From Xylanimonas ulmi (GTDB lineage: Bacteria; Actinomycetota; Actinomycetes; Actinomycetales; Cellulomonadaceae), in the NCBI RefSeq assembly GCF_004216535.1, contig NZ_SGWX01000001.1, forward strand, positions 1,488,001-1,552,000: a stretch of DNA of 64,000 nt, written 5' to 3'. Shown piece after piece: positions 16,809 through 23,213 of the stretch. The translations under genes and the position numbers were made by a program. The notes beneath the pieces were generated by a model. The model saw only the letters and a program-made list of their open reading frames with translations. It made no database searches and had not been told where the DNA came from. Each line of letters opens with the position of its first letter. Positions within the stretch are counted from its first letter, which is position 1.

Positions 16809-17441
16809 TCACGACGGGTCGGCCCGCGGGCCCGTCAGCAGTGGCAGCACGACCTCGTCGAGGATCTCCGCGATGGTCTCGTCGGGCACGGGCCTGAGGG
16901 TCAGGAGCGCCTCGCCGCGGAACAGGTCGAAAGCGGCCGACTTGACCCGAGGGGTCAGCCGCGCCGGGTCAACCTCGCCGCGCGCGACGGCCCTGCGGTA
17001 GATCTCCTCCGAGCGCGGCTCGCGACCTGCGATGAACGCCTCGCGCAGATCGCCCATGGCAGTCCCTGTCTCCGCGAAGTAGCCGACCAGCCGCGCGGCG
17101 ATGATGACGCCAACGCGCACGCGGTTCTGGTTCGTCCAGCGCAGCAGCTCGACGAGGTCGCCGCGCAGCGTGCCCGTGTCGATCGGGTCGAAGGTCTCGC
17201 CGGCGCCGCCGTGGCGGACCGCCGCGCGGGTCAGCTCGGGCTTGGACGGCCAGCGGCGGTAGACGACGGCGCGGCTCGTGGCCGCGCGCTCGGCCACGCC
17301 CTCGTAGGTCATCGCGTCGTAGCCCTTGTCGACGAGCTCGCCCCAGGCGGCGTCGAGCAGCGCCCGCTCGAGCTCGGCGCCGCGTCGCCGGCGGGCGGGG
17401 GCGGCGTCGGGCGCCGTCGGCGACACCTCGTTAAGAGACAT
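16809..17441 (-). CDS. TetR-family repressor, divergent to an MFS exporter
   Basis: 210 residues. The N-terminal helix-turn-helix is typical: RALLDAAWGELVDKGYDAMTYEGVAERAATSRAVVYRRW, ending in the usual Y-x-x-W-P-S-K. The C-terminal ligand-binding half belongs to the TetR_C group with HGGAGETFDPIDTGTLRGDLVELL. It most likely represses the adjacent MFS gene and itself: the two genes are divergent and the ~65-base gap holds a palindrome. The ATG at 17441 has AGGAAA 6-7 nt upstream on the minus strand. A longer in-frame start would cross the operator and is rejected. Confidence 0.9.
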   Translation of the reverse strand: MSLNEVSPTAPDAAPARRRRGAELERALLDAAWGELVDKGYDAMTYEGVAERAATSRAVVYRRWPSKPELTRAAVRHGGAGETFDPIDTGTLRGDLVELLRWTNQNRVRVGVIIAARLVGYFAETGTAMGDLREAFIAGREPRSEEIYRRAVARGEVDPARLTPRVKSAAFDLFRGEALLTLRPVPDETIAEILDEVVLPLLTGPRADPS

Positions 17442-17462
17442 TGCGTTTCCTATCGGTCGAGG

Positions 17463-17477
17463 CTTACTCTCCGTAAG
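17463..17477. promoter_or_regulatory. TetR operator candidate
   Basis: CTTAC-TCTCC-GTAAG, perfect 5-bp arms in the divergent tetR/MFS gap. It overlaps a TACTCT hexamer reading toward the MFS gene. Confidence 0.5.
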
Positions 17478-17506
17478 AGTCACACTGTATCCAACGGGAG
17501 TCACCA

Positions 17507-18967
17507 ATGGTTGAGAACTCTGGCCCGCCGCCCGAGGTCAAGCGCATCACCTGGACCGTCCTGGTCGGCGGCATGGCGGTGCTGTTCGACTCGACGATCG
17601 TCGCCGTCGGCATCCACACGCTCGCGACCGACCTCGACGTCAGCCTCGCCACCATCCAGTGGGTCTCCACCGCCTACCTGCTCGCGCTCGGCGTCGCCGT
17701 GCCGCTGGTCGGCTGGGCCCAGCGCGCCCTCGGGTCCAAACGGCTCTGGATGGCCGCGCTCGCGCTGTTCCTGCTCGGCTCGGTGCTGTGCAGCCTGGCG
17801 TGGGACGCCACGAGCCTCATCGCGTTCCGCGCCGTCCAGGGTCTGGCCGGCGGGATGCTCATGCCGCTCATGACGACGATGGTCATGCAGGCCGCGCGCG
17901 GCCAGAACCTCGGCAAGCTCGCCGTGACGATCGGACTGCCCGTCGCGCTCGGCCCGATCGTCGGCCCCGTGCTCGGCGGCCTCATCCTGCAGTACCTGCA
18001 CTGGTCGTGGATGTTCTGGGTCAACGTCCCGTTCTGCGTGGCCGGGCTGATCCTGGCCTGGCGCGTGCTGCCGCGCGACCCCGCGCCGACCCGCGCCCGG
18101 CTCGACGTCGTCGGCCTGGCCCTGCTCACCCCCGGGCTGGTGAGCCTCCTGTACGGCCTGAGCAACGTCTCGCACGACGGCGGGCTCGCGCGCGCCGACG
18201 CGTGGGCGCCGGCCGGCGCCGGCGTCGCGCTCGTCGCGGCGTTCTGCCTCTGGGCGGTCCCGCGCGGCCACCGCGCGCTGGTCGACGTCGCGCTCCTGCG
18301 GCACCGGCCGCTGTGGACCAGCTCGGCGCTGATGTTCCTGTCCGGGTTCGGGCTGTTCGGCGCGATGTTCCTGCTGCCGCTGTACTTCCAGACGGTGCGG
18401 GGCCACGACGTGCTCCAGGCGGGCCTGCTGCTCATCCCCCAGGGCGTCGGGGCGCTGCTCAGCCGCGTCGCGCTCGGCAAGGTCGTCGAGCGGGTCGGCC
18501 CGCGCTGGATCACGCTGACCGCGTTCCTCGTGACGGCGGTGGCGACCGTCCCGTTCGCGTTCGCCGGCGCGATGACCAACCAGTGGTGGCTCATGGGCGT
18601 GCTGCTGGTGCGCGGGCTGGGCCTGGGCTCGGCGCTCATCCCCCTCATGGCCCACGCCTTCACGGGCCTCGCGCACGACGACGTCCCCGACGCCTCGATC
18701 GTCTCGCGGCTGCTGCAACAGCTCGGCGGGTCGTTCGGCACCGCAGTGCTGGCCACCGTGCTGGCCGGACAGGCGGCGCACGCGCACGACCTCGTCGGCG
18801 CCGCGCACGCCTTCGACCACGCCTTCTGGTGGGCCGTCGCGTTCACCCTGGTCGCCGTCGCGCTGTCCTTCCTCCTCCCCGGGCAGCCTCCCGGGCGGGC
18901 GCCACGGGCGGAGCAGGACCGCCCCGGTCAGCCGGCGCGGACGGAGCGCGCGGTCGCGCGCGCCTGA
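17507..18967 (+). CDS. MFS multidrug exporter, DHA2 (EmrB/QacA) family
   Basis: 486-residue proton-driven exporter in the cytoplasmic membrane. Features are the early acidic membrane motif FDSTIVAVGIHTLATDLDVS (the D in helix 1 typical of DHA2 pumps), IQWVSTAYLLALGVAVPLVGWAQRALGSKRLW, the antiporter motif C region GLPVALGPIVGPVLGG, and about 13-14 hydrophobic segments. The C-terminus is polar and Pro/Arg-rich. The ATG at 17507 has GGGAG 7 nt upstream. Control by the divergent TetR is inferred from position and the shared operator. A short A/T-containing hairpin follows the stop codon. Confidence 0.9.
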   Translation: MVENSGPPPEVKRITWTVLVGGMAVLFDSTIVAVGIHTLATDLDVSLATIQWVSTAYLLALGVAVPLVGWAQRALGSKRLWMAALALFLLGSVLCSLAWDATSLIAFRAVQGLAGGMLMPLMTTMVMQAARGQNLGKLAVTIGLPVALGPIVGPVLGGLILQYLHWSWMFWVNVPFCVAGLILAWRVLPRDPAPTRARLDVVGLALLTPGLVSLLYGLSNVSHDGGLARADAWAPAGAGVALVAAFCLWAVPRGHRALVDVALLRHRPLWTSSALMFLSGFGLFGAMFLLPLYFQTVRGHDVLQAGLLLIPQGVGALLSRVALGKVVERVGPRWITLTAFLVTAVATVPFAFAGAMTNQWWLMGVLLVRGLGLGSALIPLMAHAFTGLAHDDVPDASIVSRLLQQLGGSFGTAVLATVLAGQAAHAHDLVGAAHAFDHAFWWAVAFTLVAVALSFLLPGQPPGRAPRAEQDRPGQPARTERAVARA

Positions 18968-18969
18968 GA

Positions 18970-18991
18970 CGTTTTCGCTCAGAGCGAAACG
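18970..18991 (+). terminator. Hairpin after the MFS gene
   Basis: TTTCGCT-CAG-AGCGAAA with flanking CG pairs. It lies directly behind the stop codon, is A/T-rich for this genome, and has no U-tract. Confidence 0.45.
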
Positions 18992-19062
18992 GGTCGAACC
19001 GGCGGATGCGTGAGGGCCGTCACCGGGTTGTGACAGTCACGACCCCGAGGAAGGCGCTCCCG

Positions 19063-19221
19063 ATGGCTGCGTGGAACCCCGACCTGACCCTCCCCCGCTG
19101 GCTGTCGTTCGTCCAGCCGGCCCTGCAGTGGTATCAGCTGCGCCGCGACCTCACCGCGCTCACCGCCGAGGTCGACGAGCAGCGCGAGGCCGCGAGCCCG
19201 GACGCCTGCCCGGCCTCCTGA
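19063..19221 (+). CDS. Small 52-residue protein
   Basis: Not a family I recognise. The protein MAAWNPDLTLPRWLSFVQPA... is rich in Trp and aromatic residues in its first half (LQWYQLRRDL) and then forms a likely amphipathic or coiled helix with Glu/Gln (LTALTAEVDEQREA). It has no signal peptide. Support for a real gene comes from AGGAAGG placed 8 nt before the ATG, the gap between two larger genes on the same strand, and a very strong hairpin 42 bases after the stop. It could be a peripheral membrane peptide. Expression is unproven. Confidence 0.5.
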   Translation: MAAWNPDLTLPRWLSFVQPALQWYQLRRDLTALTAEVDEQREAASPDACPAS

Positions 19222-19263
19222 GCCTCGCGGGGCGGGCGGGTCCCGCCCCACACAACGCACCAC

Positions 19264-19305
19264 GGGCGAGAGCGGCGCGCGACGTATCGCGCGCCGCTCT
19301 CGCCC
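19264..19305. terminator. Perfect 19-bp hairpin
   Basis: Arms 19264-19282 and 19287-19305 are perfectly complementary, with a CGTA tetraloop. A pyrimidine-rich run (CTCCCTTCCTCT) follows on the plus strand. It terminates the small-protein transcript before the oxidoreductase gene. Confidence 0.8.
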
Positions 19306-19386
19306 CTCCCTTCCTCTCGGGCGTCCCTCTCGGGCGTCCCCACGACCCATGAGGGGCCGGGCAACTCCCGGCGGAGAGGAACCAGG

Positions 19387-20754
19387 ATGACGATCGTCAT
19401 GCCACCACAGGCGCGCGCGGCGCTCACCGCGGCCTGCGCCGTGCACCTGCCCGGCGACCCGGGCTACGACGCGGCCCGGACCCCGTGGAATCTGACCGTC
19501 GACCAGCGCCCGGCCGCCGTGGCCGAGCCCGCCGACGCCGCCGAGGTCGCCGCCGTCGTGCGGGCCGCTCGCGCGGTCGGGCTGCGGGTGGCGCCCCAGA
19601 GCACCGGGCACAACGCGACGCCGCTGGCCGCGCGCGGCCTCGACGACGCCGTCCTGGTGCGCCTGGGGCGGCTACGCGGCGTCGAGGTCGACCCCGTGCG
19701 GCGGGTCGCGCGCGTGCTGGGCGGCACACCCGCCATCGACGTCGTCGAGGCGGCCGCCAGGCACGGCCTCGCCGTGCTGCACGGCTCGTCACCCGACGTC
19801 GGCTTCGCGGGCCTCGCCCTCGGCGGCGGCGCGTTCCTGTACTCGCGGGCGCTGGGCCTGACGGCCAACTCCCTCGCCGCCGTCGACCTGGTGACCCCCG
19901 ACGGCGATCTGCGGCGCGTCAGCGCGACCGAGCACCCGGACCTGTTCTGGGCGGTGCGCGGCGGCGGCGGAAGCTTCGGCGTCGCCACCGCGGTCGAGGC
20001 GCGACTGTTCCCGCTTGCCGACGTGCACGCTGGGCTGATGGTCTGGGACGTCTCGCGCGCCCGCGAGGTGCTGCGCGCCTGGGCACGATGGGCGCCCGGC
20101 GCCCCCGACGAGGTCACCACCACCGTGCGCCTGCTGCGCGTCCCGCCCCTGCCCGACGTGCCCGAGATGCTGCGCGGGCGCCACGTCGTCGTCCTCGACG
20201 GGGCCGTCCTGGACACCGACGAGCGCGCGGGCGACCTGCTCGCGCCCCTGCGCGCGCTCGATCCCGAGGTCGACACGTTCGCGCGCGTGCCCGCGGCCGC
20301 GGTCGCGCGCCTGCACATGGACCCCGAGGGCCCGTCGCCGTCGGTGTCCGCGTCCGCGACGCTCTCCGCGCTGCCCGACGAGGCCGTCGACGCCCTGCTG
20401 GCGGCGGTGGACCGCACACCGGGGCTCATGATGGTCGAGTTGCGCCAGCTCGGCGGCGCGCTGAGCCGGGCGGCCGACGGCGCTGGCGCCCTGGCCACCC
20501 TGCCCGGCCAATTCCTGCTGTTCGCCGTCGCGATCGCCCCCACACCACAGGACGCGACACGTGGACGGGGCGAGGCGGCCTGCGTCGTGACGGCGCTCGC
20601 GCCCTGGGAGACGGGACGGCACTACCTCGCCTTCGCCGAGAGCGCCGTCGACCCGCGCACGGGCTTCGACGCGCACGCGTGGGAGCGGTTGCTGGCGGTC
20701 CGCGCCGCGGTGGACGCCGAGCGGCGGCTGGCGGCCAACCACCCGATCGCCTGA
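19387..20754 (+). CDS. FAD-linked oxidoreductase (BBE/6-hydroxynicotine oxidase-like)
   Basis: 455-residue flavoprotein of the vanillyl-alcohol-oxidase superfamily. The FAD-binding half shows WNLTVDQRPAAVAEPADAAEVAAVV, then VAPQSTGHNATPL, where the His is a candidate for the covalent 8-alpha histidyl link, and LALGGGAFLYSRALGLTANSLAAVDLVTPDGDL and WAVRGGGGSFGVAT, all classic. A substrate-binding half follows (about 200-400). The C-terminal berberine-bridge motif, usually NY-x-N, is weak here (ANHPIA). The substrate is not identifiable; relatives oxidise sugars, alkaloids or cannabinoids. The ATG is preceded by GGAGAGGAA. No redox partner gene is adjacent. Confidence 0.85.
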   Translation: MTIVMPPQARAALTAACAVHLPGDPGYDAARTPWNLTVDQRPAAVAEPADAAEVAAVVRAARAVGLRVAPQSTGHNATPLAARGLDDAVLVRLGRLRGVEVDPVRRVARVLGGTPAIDVVEAAARHGLAVLHGSSPDVGFAGLALGGGAFLYSRALGLTANSLAAVDLVTPDGDLRRVSATEHPDLFWAVRGGGGSFGVATAVEARLFPLADVHAGLMVWDVSRAREVLRAWARWAPGAPDEVTTTVRLLRVPPLPDVPEMLRGRHVVVLDGAVLDTDERAGDLLAPLRALDPEVDTFARVPAAAVARLHMDPEGPSPSVSASATLSALPDEAVDALLAAVDRTPGLMMVELRQLGGALSRAADGAGALATLPGQFLLFAVAIAPTPQDATRGRGEAACVVTALAPWETGRHYLAFAESAVDPRTGFDAHAWERLLAVRAAVDAERRLAANHPIA

Positions 20755-20770
20755 GCAGAGCCCGCGTGCC

Positions 20771-21169
20771 TCAGCGCCGCCGCGCCGTCGTCGCGATCAC
20801 GGCGCGGTCGACCGCCCACGCCCCGACGAGTGTGACCCCGAGCCACGGGTGACCGTGCCCCCACAGCCACGCGCCGACGACGCCGAACAACAGCGCCTCG
20901 ATCCCGAACCGCACCGGCTCGGCCGGCCGGCGCCGCGCGCGCGGTGAGAGCCACGCCGCCCACGCCACGCCGATCACGATCGGCGCCATGACCGTCGCGG
21001 GCCACCGCCACCAGGCGCCGTCGGCCGCCGTCCAGGCGCTCCACGCCGCGCCCACAAGCAGCGCCACCTCGAGCGCGAGCCGCACGAGCAACGCGAGCCC
21101 GCGCACCGCGGGGCCTTCGACCTCGGACGTCGCCGGCAGGTCGGGATCAGGCTGCCCCGTCGCAGACAT
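20771..21169 (-). CDS. DUF2568 (YrdB-like) small membrane protein
   Basis: 132 residues with four hydrophobic segments: LALLVRLALEVALLVGAAWSAW, ATVMAPIVIGVAWAAWLSPRARRR, IEALLFGVVGAWLWG and WLGVTLVGAWAVDRAV. The P-x-A-R-R-R basic loop after the second helix and the R-x-x-x-E pattern in the first helix fit the YrdB/DUF2568 family, whose function is unknown. The enclosing frame is much longer, but ATG 21169 has TACTGT 6 nt upstream and gives the family length. It is convergent with the FAD oxidoreductase and divergent from the next hydrolase-like gene. Confidence 0.75.
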   Translation of the reverse strand: MSATGQPDPDLPATSEVEGPAVRGLALLVRLALEVALLVGAAWSAWTAADGAWWRWPATVMAPIVIGVAWAAWLSPRARRRPAEPVRFGIEALLFGVVGAWLWGHGHPWLGVTLVGAWAVDRAVIATTARRR

Positions 21170-21175
21170 GCGGCG

Positions 21176-21181
21176 ACAGTA
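21176..21181 (-). promoter_or_regulatory. -10 TACTGT, leaderless start of the DUF2568 gene
   Basis: Six bases (CGCCGC) separate the hexamer from ATG 21169. Confidence 0.5.
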
Positions 21182-21305
21182 CCGCGCGGCGTCCGCAGCC
21201 GTCAGGCCTCGCCGGCGCCGCCGTGTCGGGGCGGACCTGTACGTTCTCCCCTGGCCTGCTGCGCAGGCCACAGCGCATGTCGTCGAACGGGAGGGCCGAA
21301 CGAGC

Positions 21306-22145
21306 ATGATGGGTGGGCACCACGCGGCGTCCGGGGCGGCGGCCTGGGTCGCCGTCACCGCGACGACGCCGATCGCGTTCGGCTGGTATCCGGTCTCGGA
21401 CATCGGGGTCATCACGGGGGCGCTCGTGTGCGCGGGGGCCGCGCTGCTGCCCGACGCCGACCACCACGCGGGCACCATCGCCCGCTCGTTGCCGCCCGTC
21501 TCGCAGGGTGTCGCGCGCGCCATCGCCGCGGTCTCGGGCGGGCACCGCGGCGGCACCCACTCGCTCCTGGGCGTCGCCGCGTTCACGGCGATCGCCTGGG
21601 CTGTGGGCCACCTGACCCTGCGCACCGAGGCGTTCGGGGACGTCCTGGTGGGCCCGGGGATCGTGGCCGTCCTGCTCATCGCGTTCGCGCTGCGCGCGCT
21701 GCGCCTGACCGGCGAGGGGCGCTGGTGGGCGTGGCTGGCGTCGGGGTCGCTCGCGGCGCTCGTGGCCGCATACGCGCCCGAGGAGTGGTTCTGGCTGCCG
21801 TTCTGCGTCGGCCTCGGCTGCCTCGTTCACCTGATCGGCGACCTGCTCACCACTCGGGGCGTGCCCCTGCTGTGGCCGATCCGCTTCCGCTCGCCGCGCT
21901 GGGTGCGCCGCCACCGCGCCCTGCCGTTCGACGACGTCTGGCGCGCGGGCGGCAACATCGCCCTGCCCCTGCTGGGCGACGCGGGCTCGTGGCGCGAATG
22001 GCTCGTGATGACCCCGGTCAGCGTCTATGCGGTGCTCGGTGTGGGGTGGGCGACGCTCGACCTGGCGGGCGTGGACACGGCCTCGGCCTGGGACGCCGCG
22101 GCGTCGTGGGTGACGACGACGGCGGGCGGGCTGCTGGGCGTCTGA
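21306..22145 (+). CDS. YdjM-type membrane-bound metal-dependent hydrolase
   Basis: 279-residue membrane protein of the YdjM/LexA-regulated hydrolase family (DUF457). It carries the family's polar membrane motifs: MMGGHHAASGAAAW at the start, ALLPDADHHAG (D-x-DH-x-x-x), GGHRGGTHSLLG (the H-R-x-x-THS motif) and LVHLIGDLLTTRGVPLLWPI (H-x-x-x-D-x-x-T-x-x-G). About six helices are visible. The name rests on conserved metal-binding His/Asp residues; no substrate is known. The tandem ATGs at 21306 and 21309 are both possible starts, with GGGAGGG ~12 nt upstream. Confidence 0.85.
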   Translation: MMGGHHAASGAAAWVAVTATTPIAFGWYPVSDIGVITGALVCAGAALLPDADHHAGTIARSLPPVSQGVARAIAAVSGGHRGGTHSLLGVAAFTAIAWAVGHLTLRTEAFGDVLVGPGIVAVLLIAFALRALRLTGEGRWWAWLASGSLAALVAAYAPEEWFWLPFCVGLGCLVHLIGDLLTTRGVPLLWPIRFRSPRWVRRHRALPFDDVWRAGGNIALPLLGDAGSWREWLVMTPVSVYAVLGVGWATLDLAGVDTASAWDAAASWVTTTAGGLLGV

Positions 22146-22259
22146 GGCCGGCGGCCGCGGGCCGGGCGTGGACGACGGGAATTCCGTCGACACCGGCCCG
22201 TGGCGCGTGCCAGCATCAGCGCACACGCGCCGCACACACATCCTTGGAGGGAGGCCGCG

Positions 22260-22304
22260 ATGACCGCACTCGTCTACGCCTGCCTCCCGCACGCTCAGCG
22301 CTAG
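22260..22304 (+). CDS. Leader peptide candidate (14 residues) upstream of the RIO kinase
   Basis: MTALVYACLPHAQR encoded between the hydrolase and kinase genes. A strong Shine-Dalgarno sequence (GGAGGGAGG) ends 4 nt before the ATG, far stronger than most in this window. The stop is 65 bases before the kinase ATG. Codons are a mix of Leu, Ala, Tyr, Cys and Pro, with no run of a single amino acid. GGGAAGG after the stop can pair with CCTTCC near 22348, close to the kinase ribosome site (GAGGAG), so an attenuation or translational-coupling role is possible. Alternatively the ORF is fortuitous. Confidence 0.4.
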   Translation: MTALVYACLPHAQR

Positions 22305-22369
22305 CCGCCGACGCTGCCGGGAAGGTCGGGCCCCGTCGCCCCACCCCTTCCTCCCGAGGAGACCCACCC

Positions 22370-23191
22370 ATGTCCGTTCCGGACACCTTCGACACGCCCG
22401 CGCCCGGCGCCCGCTGGTCCACCTGGACCACCGTCGCCAAGGGGCAGCGCGGCCCCCGACCGCACCCCGACTGGGTCGTCACGGCGGCCGCCGCCATCGA
22501 CACCGAGCTCGGCGTCCTCAAGACGGGCAAGGAGGCCGACGTCCACCTGGTCGAACGCGCCGTGCCCGGCGACCCCGACCGATGGAGCCTGCTCGCCGCC
22601 AAGCGCTACCGTGCGCGCGAGCGCCGCCAGTTCGACAGAGACTCCTCCTACACCGAGGGCCGCAGGACGCGCCGCTCCCGCGACCAGCGCGCGGCCGAGG
22701 ACCGCACGTCCGCGTGGGGACGCTCGGTGCGCGCCGGCCAGTGGGCCCTGGCCGAGTTCTCGGCGCTGTGCGCTCTGTGGGAGGCGGGGGCGCCCGTGCC
22801 CTACCCCGTGCAGCTCGACGGCGTCGAGGTGCTGCTGGAGTTCATCGGCTCCCAGGACGACGACGGGGCGTGGGTCGCCGCGCCGCGGCTCGCACAGGCG
22901 CGGCCCGCGCCCGACGTCGTCGCCGGGTACTTCGAGCAGTTGCGCGATGCGATGGGCGTGTTCGCCCGGCTCGGCTGGGCGCACGGCGACCTGTCGCCGT
23001 ACAACGTGCTGGCGGACGGCGACCGCCTGGTGGTCATCGACGTGCCGCAGGTGGTGGACCTCGCGGCGAGCCCGTTCGCCGTCGAGTACCTGCATCGCGA
23101 CTGCGTGAACATGTGCGCGTGGTTCGGCGCGCGGGGGCTCGACGCGGACCCTGACGAGCTGTTCGCGGACGTGTACGCCCAGGCGTGGTGA
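22370..23191 (+). CDS. RIO1-family atypical serine kinase
   Basis: 273 residues. RIO kinases are ATP-dependent atypical kinases; eukaryotic and archaeal members act in ribosome maturation, bacterial roles are not established. Motifs seen: GVLKTGKEADVHLV (the RIO nucleotide-binding loop, S/T-GKEA), AAKRYRARERRQF with the likely ATP-binding Lys, the catalytic loop HGDLSPYNVL, and the metal-binding VIDVPQVVD. The segment between about 80 and 115 is very rich in Arg (YTEGRRTRRSRDQRAAEDR) and matches the flexible loop of the family. The ATG is at 22370, with GAGGAG 8 nt upstream. It lies behind the candidate leader ORF. Confidence 0.9.
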   Translation: MSVPDTFDTPAPGARWSTWTTVAKGQRGPRPHPDWVVTAAAAIDTELGVLKTGKEADVHLVERAVPGDPDRWSLLAAKRYRARERRQFDRDSSYTEGRRTRRSRDQRAAEDRTSAWGRSVRAGQWALAEFSALCALWEAGAPVPYPVQLDGVEVLLEFIGSQDDDGAWVAAPRLAQARPAPDVVAGYFEQLRDAMGVFARLGWAHGDLSPYNVLADGDRLVVIDVPQVVDLAASPFAVEYLHRDCVNMCAWFGARGLDADPDELFADVYAQAW

Positions 23192-23213
23192 CGGCGGCCG
23201 GGCGCGGGTCCGC

